NCBI GenBank assembly: GCA_038040485.1
Contig: JBBPIE010000001.1
Coordinates: forward strand, 62,001 to 126,000
Reading direction: 5' to 3'
DNA from: Onstottus_B arcticum
Lineage (GTDB): Bacteria; Acidobacteriota; Blastocatellia; UBA7656
Length of the DNA: 64,000 nt
Under the pieces are notes generated by a model. It ran no database searches. It was given only the letters and a program-made list of their open reading frames with translations, and was not told where the DNA came from. The first letter of the stretch is position 1. Every line of letters starts with the position of its first letter. Below, one piece after another: positions 1 through 8,770 of this stretch. The translations under genes and the position numbers were made by a program.

Positions 1-29
1 AACCACGCACCCGTATCCACAAAGATCAT
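1..29 (-). CDS. VapC-like PIN-domain toxin, 5' fragment
   Basis: Only the first nine codons are in the window. They read MIFVDTGAW on the minus strand, a typical start of a PIN-domain ribonuclease, in which the early Asp is a metal ligand. The ATG at 29-27 overlaps the stop of the upstream antitoxin gene as ATGA, so the two are translationally coupled as in VapBC modules. The rest of the protein lies beyond the window edge. The family call rests on this short piece plus the partner gene. Confidence 0.6.
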
Positions 30-265
30 GGCGTAGTCTTCTCACCGTATAGGATCTTATCGTGGTCCCTTCCCGAGAAGGGCTGGCCATCCCCCTCAAC
101 GGGCAGAGAGGCGATCGCTGAGAGTATTTCGGCGGGTGTCCTGTTCTCGCCGGAAGGTTCACTTGTCGTGATCGTAACTTCGACGGTCGTTCCGTCGGCG
201 AGCGCTATTGGTTCCTTCAGCCTAAGAACGCCGCTTTCATAAACGGCCTCGATGGTTGTTGTCAT
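26..265 (-). CDS. AF2212-like (DUF104) antitoxin
   Basis: A 79-aa protein that opens with TTTIEAVYESGVLRLKEPIALADGTTVEVTI. This short beta-rich motif (I-x-A-x-Y-E-x-G-V-L-x-P-L) is typical of the DUF104/AF2212 antitoxin family, which usually precedes a PIN-domain toxin. The C-terminal half (PAEILSAIASLPVEGDGQ) probably wraps around the toxin. An AGGTAGGA sequence sits upstream of the ATG. The stop overlaps the start of the PIN-domain gene. Role by family: neutralises the toxin and probably represses the pair. Confidence 0.75.
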   Translation of the reverse strand: MTTTIEAVYESGVLRLKEPIALADGTTVEVTITTSEPSGENRTPAEILSAIASLPVEGDGQPFSGRDHDKILYGEKTTP

Positions 266-320
266 ACGTCCTACCTTTTCCCCACGATTATTACTCTATT
301 CGAGGCTCATCCTCAGGCTT

Positions 321-3191
321 TCAGCTTTGCGAAATCAGCTGCCTCAACACGTACGGCAGTATCCCGCCGTGCTGGTAGTAATCAACCTCGATCGGCGTGT
401 CGATTCGCAGCGTCACCGGCGCCTCTTCGGTTTCTCCGGTTGCCCTGTGAATCACAAGCGTCAAATCCTGGCGAGGCAAGATCCCTTCTTCAAACCCGGT
501 TAGGTCATACGTCTCACTGCCATCCAGGCGCAGCGTCTGCGCGCTCGTGCCTTCTTTGAACTGACAAGGCAGCACGCCCATCCCCACAAGATTCGACCGG
601 TGTATCCGCTCGAAGCTTTGAGCCACCACAGCGCGCACGCCAAGTAACCGGGTCCCCTTCGCAGCCCAATCGCGCGAACTGCCCGTCCCGTACTCCTGCC
701 CCGCGAACACCATCAACGGAACATCGGAAGCCTGGTACTTTATCGCGGCGTCGTAGATGCTCATTGCCTCGCCTTGCGGTTGATGAACGGTCACGCCGCC
801 TTCCACGCCGGGCACCATCAGGTTCTTGATGCGAACGTTAGCGAACGTGCCGCGAGTCATCACCCGATCGTTGCCGCGCCGCGCGCCGTAGCTGTTGAAG
901 TCCTCAACCAACACGCCCTTCTCTTGAAGATACAAACCCGCCGGCGAGGTTGGCTTGATCGCGCCCGCAGGCGAGATGTGATCGGTCGTCACCGAATCGC
1001 CGAAGATCGCAAGCGCTCGCGCACCCTTGATGGCACTCACTCCGCCCGGCTGCATCGAGAAGCCATTGAAGTACGGAGGCTCTTGAATGTAAGTCGACTC
1101 TGCGTCCCACTCGTACACATCGCCGCCCGTTGTTGGAATCTCGTTCCACATCGGGTTTGCTTCGATGAAGTTGCTATAGAGGTTGCGATAGGTTTCGGCA
1201 TCAAAGGCCGCCTTCATTTGCTCGCGGATCTCGTCGGTGGCGGGCCAGATGTCGCGCAGATAAACGTCGCTTCCGTCTCGGCCCTTGCCGAGCGGTTCTT
1301 CGGAGAGATTGATATCAACGCGGCCGGCAAGCGCGAAGGCTACCACCAGCGGCGGGCTCATCAGGAAGTTCGCCTTGATGCTCTGATGCACGCGAGCTTC
1401 GAAGTTGCGGTTGCCGCTCAGCACGCTTGCTGCGACGAGGTCGTACTTGCTTATGGCTTCTTCCAGGCCGGGATCGAGCGGGCCGGAGTTGCCGATGCAG
1501 GTCGTGCAGCCGTACCCGACCAGATTGAAGCCGAGATGATCCAGATAAGGTTGGAGCCCGGTCCTGGCCAGATAGTCGGTGACTGCGCGAGAGCCCGGAG
1601 CAAGCGAAGTTTTGACCGTGCGGTTAACGCTCAAGCCTTTCTCGACTGCCTTCTTGGCAAGCAATCCGGCGGCGAGCATCACGCTCGGGTTCGAGGTGTT
1701 CGTGCAAGAGGTGATTGCGGCTATCAGCACCGCTCCGTGGCCGAGATCGACTTGGGCACCCGGCATCCCGATCGCTTCGCCTACCTCAACGCGGTCTGGC
1801 GTCGGCCGGTTGTTAATCATCTCGGTCTCGCTAACAACGCTCGTGTTTTTTTCGCTGGTGGTACCGTGCAACGGAACAGGAGTAGTCTCGGTCTCCTGCT
1901 CGCCGCCACCGGTGAGCGTGGCATTCTGCTGCGCGCCAATAACGGCCGCGAAGGTTTTCCCGATTTCATCGCTGGATTTATTGTAGCCGTTCTCGCCCAT
2001 CGGCTTTTGAAGAAGCTCTACGAACTTACCCTTCAGCTCCGAAAGGCTGATGCGATCCTGCGGGCGCTTCGGGCCCGACACGCTGGGCTGAACCGAGTTC
2101 AGGTTCAACTCGAGCAACGTGCTGTACTCACACTCACCCTTGCTCGGGATTCCAAACATGCCCTGGGCCTTGAAGTAACTTCGGACCAACTCGACCTGTT
2201 CCTCCGACCGGCCGGTCGCCTTGTAGTAAGCGCAGGTCTCTTCATCGACTGGGAAGAGACCCATCGTCGCGCCGTACTCCGGCGACATGTTCGCGATAGT
2301 CGCGCGGTCGGTCGCCGACAGCGACGCTGCGCCTTCTCCGTGATACTCGACAAACTTGCCGACCACTCTTGCTTTGCGCAGCATCTCGGTCACGGTCAGC
2401 ACGAGATCGGTCGCTGTCACGCCGTCGTCGAGCTTGCCGGTCATCGCTACGCCGACCACGTCGGGTGTAAGAAAGTAAACCGGCTGACCAAGCATTCCAG
2501 CTTCGGCTTCGATTCCGCCGACACCCCAGCCCACAACGCCGAGCCCGTTGATCATCGTCGTGTGCGAATCCGTTCCGACCAGTGTGTCGGGATAAAACAC
2601 GCCTTCTTTTTCCTGAACGCCTTTGGCCAGATATTCGAGGTTGACTTGATGACAGATGCCGATGCCGGGCGGCACAACCGTAAAGCCCTGGAAAGCGTGC
2701 ATTCCCCACTTCAAAAACTGGTAGCGGTGACGGTTGCGCTTGAACTCCATCTCCATGTTCAGCCGCAGCGCGTCGGGCGTGCTCGCGAAATCGACTTGCA
2801 CGGAGTGATCGATGACCAGATCGACGGGCACCAGCGGCTCGATGATCTCCGTGTTCTTGCCGAGCCGCGCGACCGCCGACCTCATGGCTGCAAGGTCGAC
2901 CAACAGCGGAACGCCGGTGAAGTCTTGGAGCAGGATTCGCGCAACGACAAACGGAATCTCTTCGGTGCGTTCGGCGACAGGTTTCCACGAGGCTAACTGA
3001 TGCACGTTCGCTTCGGTGATCCGTTTGCCGTCATAGTTGCGCAGCACGGATTCCAGGACGATGCGAATGCTGACCGGCAGCTTTGCGATGGACCCGATTC
3101 CTTGTTTTTCAAGCTCGGGCAGCGAGTAGAACTTGCCCGAGCGGCTTCCTGCGGTGAAGGTTTGCAGCGAGTTGAAGAGGTTGTGTGTCAT
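321..3191 (-). CDS. acnA: Aconitate hydratase A
   Basis: Isomerises citrate to isocitrate in the TCA cycle using a [4Fe-4S] cluster. The 956-aa product (from ATG 3191; a TTG four codons earlier is less likely) has the cluster cysteines in TSCTNTSNPS and GCTTCIGNSGP, the substrate-loop sequence VGTDSHTTMINGLGVVGWGVGG, and the C-terminal swivel domain with GDSVTTDHISPAG and GSSRDWAAKG. It is about 50 residues longer than common bacterial AcnA. The extra length is a Thr/Glu/Ser-rich linker (about residues 430-480) before the first cluster cysteine. It is a single gene with no visible operon partner. The two complex II sets in the window serve the same cycle. Confidence 0.96.
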   Translation of the reverse strand: MTHNLFNSLQTFTAGSRSGKFYSLPELEKQGIGSIAKLPVSIRIVLESVLRNYDGKRITEANVHQLASWKPVAERTEEIPFVVARILLQDFTGVPLLVDLAAMRSAVARLGKNTEIIEPLVPVDLVIDHSVQVDFASTPDALRLNMEMEFKRNRHRYQFLKWGMHAFQGFTVVPPGIGICHQVNLEYLAKGVQEKEGVFYPDTLVGTDSHTTMINGLGVVGWGVGGIEAEAGMLGQPVYFLTPDVVGVAMTGKLDDGVTATDLVLTVTEMLRKARVVGKFVEYHGEGAASLSATDRATIANMSPEYGATMGLFPVDEETCAYYKATGRSEEQVELVRSYFKAQGMFGIPSKGECEYSTLLELNLNSVQPSVSGPKRPQDRISLSELKGKFVELLQKPMGENGYNKSSDEIGKTFAAVIGAQQNATLTGGGEQETETTPVPLHGTTSEKNTSVVSETEMINNRPTPDRVEVGEAIGMPGAQVDLGHGAVLIAAITSCTNTSNPSVMLAAGLLAKKAVEKGLSVNRTVKTSLAPGSRAVTDYLARTGLQPYLDHLGFNLVGYGCTTCIGNSGPLDPGLEEAISKYDLVAASVLSGNRNFEARVHQSIKANFLMSPPLVVAFALAGRVDINLSEEPLGKGRDGSDVYLRDIWPATDEIREQMKAAFDAETYRNLYSNFIEANPMWNEIPTTGGDVYEWDAESTYIQEPPYFNGFSMQPGGVSAIKGARALAIFGDSVTTDHISPAGAIKPTSPAGLYLQEKGVLVEDFNSYGARRGNDRVMTRGTFANVRIKNLMVPGVEGGVTVHQPQGEAMSIYDAAIKYQASDVPLMVFAGQEYGTGSSRDWAAKGTRLLGVRAVVAQSFERIHRSNLVGMGVLPCQFKEGTSAQTLRLDGSETYDLTGFEEGILPRQDLTLVIHRATGETEEAPVTLRIDTPIEVDYYQHGGILPYVLRQLISQS

Positions 3192-3333
3192 AAGCTTTTG
3201 CAAACTCGTGTGCGTCTCGTTGTGGTGCGAGTGGCCAGTTCAGGCTTCAAGATACGGTGCGAAAACTGAGCTTCAGTTTAAAGATGCGGGTTATTGCTCG
3301 TCAAGGAAAGCAAGGCAGGCGATGTCTTGCGCT

Positions 3334-3446
3334 CTCTGCGTCCGGCTCTGCGTCTCTGTGTCTCTGCGGTTAGGTGAACTCGCGGCGTTACAACCCTCGA
3401 GACCACCTAACCGCAGAGACACAGAGACGCAGAGCCGGACGCAGAG
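3334..3446. repeat. Perfect 43-bp inverted repeat of CTCTGCGTCT words
   Basis: The left arm 3334-3376 and right arm 3404-3446 are perfect reverse complements over 43 bp with a 27-nt spacer. Each arm is built from near-tandem words such as CTCTGCGTCTCTGTGTCT followed by GCGGTTAGGTG. It lies between the convergent-facing ends of the acnA 5' region and the mscS 3' end. If transcribed it would form a long hairpin. The same words recur in the elements at 35925 and 41794. Confidence 0.9.
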
Positions 3447-3470
3447 AAACCTTCCATTCAGAAACGCCGC

Positions 3471-4385
3471 TCACTCCCTCTCCGGAGCCGAGCGAAGATG
3501 AACGTCTCGTTGAGGGAAGGGTATCTCTATGTTGCGCTCTCGAAACACGCGGGCGATCGCGAAGTTTATCTTGCTTCGAATCTGCGGGTGCTTGTGAGGT
3601 TCGTTTATCCAGACCCGAATCTCAAGGTTGAGCGAAGAGTCTCCAAACTCTCCGAAGTGGACCCTGGGGTCGGGCGCAGCCAGTACTTCTTCTACTGAAC
3701 GAGCAGCTTCGACTAAGGCTTCGGACACTTTGTCCAAATCGCTTCCGTACGCAACGCCCACCGGTATGTTTAGCCGCACTATTTGTGTGGGATACGAATA
3801 GTTCACGAATTCATTTTGGACGAGCTTCGAGTTTGGAACGATTACCGCCATATTCTCGTTCGTCAGAATCGTCGTTGAACGAAGGCTTATGTTCTCTACG
3901 CGGCCCTCGATGCCATCCTTAAGCTTAAGCCGGTCTCCAACGCGAATGGGCCGTTCGAACAGCAGTATGAAACCAGACACGATGTCCGAGGCGATGTACT
4001 GAAGACCAAAGCCGATGCCAACGGAAAGAAAGCCAAGTATCACGGCAACGCTGGTCAGATCCACGCTTAAGCCGATCTTCAGACCGTACAGCACACCTAG
4101 CACGATGATCGCGTAGTGCACCAGCCGGAGCAGCGTGTACCGGAGTCCGGCCTCTATGTGCATCATCGGCAGAACGCGCTTGTCCAAAAATCGCCTGGCA
4201 TAGCGCGACACCAGCGCTGCGACGAATATGACAAGCGCGAGCAACAATAGGCTCAGAATAGAAACTCGGAACTCCGCCTGATTTACGAAAGGATAGTTCA
4301 GTATCCTGATCACTCGCGCGAGCACCGAATCTCCGAGCGAATTCGGGGGTGCTCCTTCTTGGACTATCAATGCTAAGCCTCCCAA
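3471..4385 (-). CDS. MscS-family small-conductance mechanosensitive channel
   Basis: Inner-membrane channel that releases solutes on osmotic downshock. The 304-aa protein has an N-terminal periplasmic/TM segment, further TM helices near residues 40-65 and 85-110, the pore-lining TM3 (VAVILGFLSVGIGFGLQYIASDIVSGFILLFERPIRVGD), then the beta domain (GRVENISLRSTTILTNENMAVIVPNSKLV) and an alpha/beta tail. The start is a TTG at 4385. It is chosen because a strong AGGAGG lies 7 nt upstream and no ATG precedes the first TM helix. Monocistronic. It fits the osmotic theme of the Kdp region 40 kb away. Confidence 0.92.
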   Translation of the reverse strand: MGGLALIVQEGAPPNSLGDSVLARVIRILNYPFVNQAEFRVSILSLLLLALVIFVAALVSRYARRFLDKRVLPMMHIEAGLRYTLLRLVHYAIIVLGVLYGLKIGLSVDLTSVAVILGFLSVGIGFGLQYIASDIVSGFILLFERPIRVGDRLKLKDGIEGRVENISLRSTTILTNENMAVIVPNSKLVQNEFVNYSYPTQIVRLNIPVGVAYGSDLDKVSEALVEAARSVEEVLAAPDPRVHFGEFGDSSLNLEIRVWINEPHKHPQIRSKINFAIARVFRERNIEIPFPQRDVHLRSAPERE

Positions 4386-4671
4386 GCGCCGACCTCCTGA
4401 GTAACAAATTCTTTTGCGAGGAGAGGCAGCCGATGCGTGCCTCTGATGAACCGAAACAAGCCTCTTATTGAGCTAATATGCACCCGTGTTCTGATCTGCT
4501 TCAAGCCGGAGATGATATCGACGCGCACGCCTGTTTGATCTCCGCTGTGGGCGGCCTCTTAACTTAGCCGGGACGCCGCAGTCCAAATCAAACTAAGACA
4601 CCGCCCCGCTGTGGTATCCTTCGCCATCGAAACTCCGGATTTCTATGAACACCGGGGCGAAAGAGAGGAAT

Positions 4672-5067
4672 ATGCCAGGAAGAACTCTGTCACTATTGCT
4701 CGGTCTCGTTTTGGTTTCTTGCACAGTCTCCGTGCAGCCAGCCTCCGGCGCCAACAGCAAGCCAGGCGAAGCGAGACTCATCCAGAAGGTAAGGTCGTCG
4801 GTATTGAAGCTGGGTGTCGGGCCGGATGCCCGCATCGAGGTGAAGTTGCGAGACAGGACAAGGCTCAGCGGATTCGTCAGCCAAGCCGGTCCGGACTCGC
4901 TTGGGATAGCCAGCGAAACAACTGGCGCGATCACGGGCGTGTCGTACGCTGATGTGACGCAGGTCAAGGGTCACAACCTTTCGACCGGGGCGAAGATCGG
5001 CATAGGCATAGCAATCGGCTTTGCGGTCGTTGCGCTCATTATCTATCTGAACACCGGCGGCAGATAG
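4672..5067 (+). CDS. Small exported protein, putative lipoprotein with C-terminal TM
   Basis: A 131-aa protein of unknown function. The start at 4672 is preferred over 4645 because the signal peptide (MPGRTLSLLLGLVLVSC) begins there and GAGAGG lies just upstream. LVSC fits a lipobox. The middle (IEVKLRDRTRLSGFVSQAGPDSL ... VSYADVTQVK) is a small beta-rich pattern, seen in many acidobacterial envelope proteins, that resembles a compact barrel. A hydrophobic stretch near the C-terminus (GIGIAIGFAVVALIIYL) should span the membrane. Divergent from mscS. Confidence 0.6.
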   Translation: MPGRTLSLLLGLVLVSCTVSVQPASGANSKPGEARLIQKVRSSVLKLGVGPDARIEVKLRDRTRLSGFVSQAGPDSLGIASETTGAITGVSYADVTQVKGHNLSTGAKIGIGIAIGFAVVALIIYLNTGGR

Positions 5068-5224
5068 GGTCACCTCGCACTGAAGGTGATGGACCCTTCC
5101 GGTCGTGACTCCTCGGGCGGCGTCCAGTGCGAAGCATTCTTGGGCGAGGAGAGCGACCAACTCGGCGGCTGAACGGCTCGAAGCTGAACACTCGTTTGTG
5201 GGCTTGCGACTCAGAACCGCATCT

Positions 5225-6010
5225 TCACAACGGCGGTGTAAAACGCCCATCCGCCGCGGTCCATCCGCCGTCGACCACCAACACACTTCCGGTAACATAG
5301 CTCGACGCATCCGAAGCGAGATAGACCACTGGCCCCACCATCTCGTCGACACTCGCCCAGCGATTGAACACGCTCTTAGCCGCGTAAGCGTCGTACCAGT
5401 CGGGCCGGTCCTTGATCTGGCTGGTGAGCGGAGTGTCGACGACTCCCGGCGCGATCGCGTTCACTCGCACACCGGACGGTCCAAGCTCGGTCGCGAGCGC
5501 CCGCACGAGCTGCACGATCCCCGCTTTCGTCGCCGCGTAGACGCCCTGCCCCGCCTCGACCACCTGCGATCGAATCGACGAGAAGGCGATTATGCTCCCG
5601 CGCCGTTGTTCGGCCATTATCCGTCCTGCCTGGCGCAGCACCCGAAACGTTCCTTTGAGGTTCAGCTCGACTACTCGGTCGAATTCATCGTCGCGGTAAT
5701 TGTTGAGCGGCTTGCGAACATTGGTGCCTGGCGTAGTAACCACGACATCGATCCTTCCATCCTCTCCGACAACGCCCTGCAACAACTCGCTGACGCTTTG
5801 AGTGCTGGTGACATCCACTGTCAACGCGCGTCCGCGTTCTTTGCCGAGTTCGCCCGCTGTGAGCAGCGCTGCATCGCGGTTCACGTCAGCGCAGACGACA
5901 AAGGCGCCGTGCGCTGCAAGCCCTTTCGCGGCAGCTTGTCCGATTCCCGATCCCGCGCCGATGACAACCGCGATCCGCCCCTCGAGCCGAAATAGTTGTT
6001 CGTAGTTCAT
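5225..6010 (-). CDS. SDR-family NAD(P)-dependent oxidoreductase
   Basis: A 261-aa classical short-chain dehydrogenase. Visible are the Rossmann motif GAGSGIGQ near the N-terminus, NxKGTF, the catalytic Ser in the FSSIRSQ segment, the YAATK (YxxxK) pair, and VNAIAPGVVDTPL. The C-terminal VYLASDASSYVTGSVLVVDGGW is typical of FabG/gluconate-5-dehydrogenase-like enzymes. The ATG at 6010 (MNYEQLF) is chosen over an upstream ATG because the 37 extra codons would be translated repeat DNA. It lies 10 nt downstream of the symporter stop, so the two are probably co-transcribed. The substrate cannot be told from sequence, but a sugar or sugar acid taken up by the symporter is plausible. Confidence 0.88.
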   Translation of the reverse strand: MNYEQLFRLEGRIAVVIGAGSGIGQAAAKGLAAHGAFVVCADVNRDAALLTAGELGKERGRALTVDVTSTQSVSELLQGVVGEDGRIDVVVTTPGTNVRKPLNNYRDDEFDRVVELNLKGTFRVLRQAGRIMAEQRRGSIIAFSSIRSQVVEAGQGVYAATKAGIVQLVRALATELGPSGVRVNAIAPGVVDTPLTSQIKDRPDWYDAYAAKSVFNRWASVDEMVGPVVYLASDASSYVTGSVLVVDGGWTAADGRFTPPL

Positions 6011-6012
6011 AT

Positions 6013-6046
6013 CTTCGATTTTAGATTTTGGATTTTGGATTTTGGA
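6013..6046. repeat. Single arm of the GATTTTGGATTT repeat family
   Basis: A run of GATTTTAGATTTTGGATTTT words lies between the symporter and the SDR gene. It matches the arms of the perfect inverted repeat at 51172-51286, but only one arm is present here. The symporter reads into it: its last residues (IQNPKSKI) and its stop codon are repeat-derived. Confidence 0.8.
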
Positions 6047-7466
6047 TTGGGGATACCTGCGTTCCTTTGTGGGTCCAGACGGTGACTGCGAGCATGACGA
6101 CTGCGCCGGCTGCGAAGCCAAACACTGGGCCCGGAACGTACCACCAGCCCAGATCTCTCGTCATCAACCAGGAAGCTGCGACCACCGCGACCGACGCGAA
6201 CATCGAAGCTATCGCTGCCCGCGAAGTCACTCGCTTCGAGTATAGCCCGGCTATCAACGGCAACAACAACGCCGCGGTTAATAGCGTGTAGAAGATCGTC
6301 AGCGCCGAGATTACCGTTGGCAGTAACATCGCCACCAACGCACCCACAACACCGCACGTCACTGCCGAGCCTCGCGCAACTCGCATCAACTGCGCGTCGT
6401 CCGCTTGCCGATTGATGAACCCTTTGTACAAGTCTTTGCTCAGCGAAGTGCTGAGCATGAACAACACGGCATCGGCGGCGCTCAACTCCGCCGAGAAGAT
6501 CGCGCCCAACAGCAACGCACCCAGCCAGAGCGGCAACGCCTGGGTCAACAATGTCGGAAGCGCCAGCTCGTGATTCGCCAGATCGGGGAAGCGGCTGCGC
6601 GCGATGACTCCGATCAGCACCGGCACAATCGCATAAGCCAGCAGGCCTGCCGCGTTCAGCCCGACTCCCGCGCGCACCGCTCGCTCATCGCGCGCGCCAA
6701 AGATCTTTTGCAGCAATCCCGGCGAGATCACAAACGACGGCGCGAGTATCACGATGTAGCGCAACACGGCAGGCCAGCCTTTGCCGATGAATCCAAAGTA
6801 CCCCTCCCTCTGGTCGGCCGGAATGACGGACGCGACTGTCGCTTGCAGTTCTTGATAGCCGTGACCCGCGTTCAGCAAGTAAGTCAACGCTACGGCAAAG
6901 CCGGCGAGCTTTACGGCCAGTTGAACCACGTTCACACGCGCAGCAGCGTGCAAACCACCCAACGTGAAGTAAGCCGTGATCACCGCGCCGCCTATCAGGC
7001 AGCCAACGGGTTTGCTCAACCCGCTCACCACGTTCAAGATCCACGCGACCGCGATCAACTGGCCCGCAAGAATCGAAAGCGAGCCCGCCCACAGAAGCAA
7101 AGCTACAAGACCGCGTACGCTTCGGTTGTAGCGGAACTCGAGATAGTCGCCGACCGTGTAGAGGTTTCGCTCGCGGGCTATGCGCCAGATCTTCGGCCCA
7201 ACTGTGAACGCGAGAATCAACGACCCGATGCCCGCCGATCCGACCCACCACCACGCCGAGAGCCCGTCTCGATAACCGAGCCCGGTCGCTCCAACAGTCG
7301 AGCCGGCCCCGATATTCGCAGCGAGCAAAGTCGAGAAGATCAGTCCCGCGCCTAGCCCTCGACCCGCGACAAAGAAATCGCTCGAGCCCCGCACACGCCG
7401 CGAAACGAAGGCTCCAAGCGCGATCATTAGTGCTGCGTAGAGGATTAAGATGGAGAGAAGGATCAT
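6021..7466 (-). CDS. Sodium:solute symporter (SSS family)
   Basis: An inner-membrane sodium-coupled importer, 481 aa with about 13 hydrophobic helices. Family marks include DFFVAGRGLGAGLIFSTLLAANIGAGSTVGATGLGYRDGLSAWWW near the N-terminus and the sodium-binding helix region AIFSAELSAADAVLFMLSTSLSKDLYK. The substrate is not readable; SSS members carry sugars, amino acids, nucleosides or organic acids. It is followed at 10 nt by the SDR gene. The extreme C-terminus is encoded by an intergenic repeat. Confidence 0.92.
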   Translation of the reverse strand: MILLSILILYAALMIALGAFVSRRVRGSSDFFVAGRGLGAGLIFSTLLAANIGAGSTVGATGLGYRDGLSAWWWVGSAGIGSLILAFTVGPKIWRIARERNLYTVGDYLEFRYNRSVRGLVALLLWAGSLSILAGQLIAVAWILNVVSGLSKPVGCLIGGAVITAYFTLGGLHAAARVNVVQLAVKLAGFAVALTYLLNAGHGYQELQATVASVIPADQREGYFGFIGKGWPAVLRYIVILAPSFVISPGLLQKIFGARDERAVRAGVGLNAAGLLAYAIVPVLIGVIARSRFPDLANHELALPTLLTQALPLWLGALLLGAIFSAELSAADAVLFMLSTSLSKDLYKGFINRQADDAQLMRVARGSAVTCGVVGALVAMLLPTVISALTIFYTLLTAALLLPLIAGLYSKRVTSRAAIASMFASVAVVAASWLMTRDLGWWYVPGPVFGFAAGAVVMLAVTVWTHKGTQVSPIQNPKSKI

Positions 7467-7494
7467 CAGGTCTGAGCCTGTGAGCCGCAGGAAA

Positions 7495-7818
7495 CTAAAT
7501 TCTACCTTCGTACAAGTCGGCTATCGGGAAGCAGAGGCCATAGTCATCCCACAACAGATCTCCGTGCTCCAACCTGAAGCACGCAAACTTCGTCGGATCA
7601 AGATATGCGCGTATCATTGGGTTTCGCGAGCCCTGCAGGAAAGGCTCGAAGTCAATCACGCGTTCCAGCCCGTCGCTGAAGCGCAGCTTCACTTCATAGT
7701 CCGAAACGCGTTCCGCTCCAACGATGTCCACGACCGCGCCGTCCGACAGAATTACTTGATCCTCTGCGTAATCTGTTTCGACTCTATCGGCCTGTGGAGT
7801 ATGAAGTAGTCTATCCAT
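7495..7818 (-). CDS. DUF2442 domain protein
   Basis: A 107-aa protein with the DUF2442 pattern: VxxAERVSDYEVKLRFSDGLERVIDFEPFL, then RNPMIRAYLDPTKFACFRLEHGDLLWDDYGLCFPIADLYEG. The function of the family is unproven. It overlaps the upstream DUF4160 gene by about 67 nt, so the pair is translationally linked, and the true start may lie further in. A second such pair is at 9945-10461. The two-gene layout resembles toxin-antitoxin or regulator modules, but no activity is shown. Confidence 0.8.
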   Translation of the reverse strand: MDRLLHTPQADRVETDYAEDQVILSDGAVVDIVGAERVSDYEVKLRFSDGLERVIDFEPFLQGSRNPMIRAYLDPTKFACFRLEHGDLLWDDYGLCFPIADLYEGRI

Positions 7819-8057
7819 TTCTGAACAATCTCATCGGCGAAATGTCCGGTCAAGGTCCGAAAGTTATTCATCTCTGCTCTAGACAGGGGCCTTCTGCCTC
7901 TGACTGTGGAATATACGATTTCCTTGACCCTTCCATTCACGATAACGAGTTCGGCCTTGCCTTCTCTACCCTGGCACTTGCCGTGTACGTGAATCGGCTC
8001 ATGCTCATTCGAGTAGAACAAGACAATCAATCCGAAGTATTCATATAGCTTCGGCAT
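7752..8057 (-). CDS. DUF4160 domain protein
   Basis: A 101-aa protein with the DUF4160 signature MPKLYEYFGLIVLFYSNEHEPIHVHGKCQGREGKAEL: the HxHV histidine pair after an acidic P-E/D-x-x-P-x-H-V motif, then a Lys/Arg-rich helical half ending FADEIVQKWIDYF. AAGGA stands upstream of the ATG. It is the first gene of a pair with DUF2442. The metal-ligand-like His residues hint at an enzyme or nucleic-acid binder, which is inference. Confidence 0.82.
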   Translation of the reverse strand: MPKLYEYFGLIVLFYSNEHEPIHVHGKCQGREGKAELVIVNGRVKEIVYSTVRGRRPLSRAEMNNFRTLTGHFADEIVQKWIDYFILHRPIESKQITQRIK

Positions 8058-8098
8058 CAGGCGTCCTTAGTACTGGCCGTAGAATACAGTCGGTCGCC

Positions 8099-8722
8099 TC
8101 ATCTACCGCCAAGCTGCTTAAGTCTCTTTTCTTCACCAGTCTTGTACGGTCGCACTACTTCCACTGTTATGCGCCACCAGGCGAGAGCCACAGTTACGAG
8201 GCCCGTTACGAACCTCGGAATCCCGAAAATCCATTCCAGGATGTACCCAGCGATGATTCCTATGACAAAGAACCCACCAAAGATGAGACATACTCCAAGC
8301 ACTGCCTGCTTGTATGCCTTGTTGTGTGCGCGTATCAGTTCAGTTTCTCTGGCCGCCGCTCGAATCGCATCGGTTCGTATCCGCTCAGCCTCTTCCGCAA
8401 CGCTCCTTCGTTCGCGTACGACTCTTGACGCGGCGGCTTCCCTTTCGGCCTTGACCTTTTCTCGAGCAAGGGCATCGACCCAGTAGGCACTCCCAACCTC
8501 GCCGTGACAGAGTGGGCAGCGTGAAGCACCCAACTTGAGTGATCGATACAAGCAGTGAGGGCAATCGTAGTCGCCAGGATTGGCCTTGGCATACGCAGCC
8601 TCTGAGACGGCATTTTTTAGCTCCCACTCAGCATGTATGCGATCCTGCTCAGCAACCTGGCAGGCAGGACAACCACGATTGAAGTAGTCGTCGAAACGTC
8701 CATGGGTTTGGCAATAGCTCAT
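8099..8722 (-). CDS. Zinc-ribbon membrane protein
   Basis: A 207-aa protein with two cysteine clusters: CxxH...CPAC near residues 4-22 and a CPHC...CPLC pair near 54-76, each able to hold zinc. A long charged coiled-coil follows (residues 85-140, Glu/Arg/Ala-rich). Two adjacent TM helices come next (AVLGVCLIFGGFFVIGIIAGYILEWIFG and VTGLVTVALAWWRI) and a basic tail. The role is unknown; the layout fits a membrane-tethered scaffold facing the cytoplasm. It lies upstream of the DUF4160/DUF2442 pair on the same strand with only about 40 nt between. Confidence 0.65.
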   Translation of the reverse strand: MSYCQTHGRFDDYFNRGCPACQVAEQDRIHAEWELKNAVSEAAYAKANPGDYDCPHCLYRSLKLGASRCPLCHGEVGSAYWVDALAREKVKAEREAAASRVVRERRSVAEEAERIRTDAIRAAARETELIRAHNKAYKQAVLGVCLIFGGFFVIGIIAGYILEWIFGIPRFVTGLVTVALAWWRITVEVVRPYKTGEEKRLKQLGGR

Positions 8723-8770
8723 ATCTAGCTCATCGCATAAGAGGATCAGACCCGGGCGATTGCGGTCTAA

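Noticed and set aside
774..2996. A 740-aa open frame on the plus strand opposite acnA
   Set aside because: Antisense shadow of a high-GC gene: Arg/His-rich, no family motif, no ribosome site, fully inside the aconitase gene.
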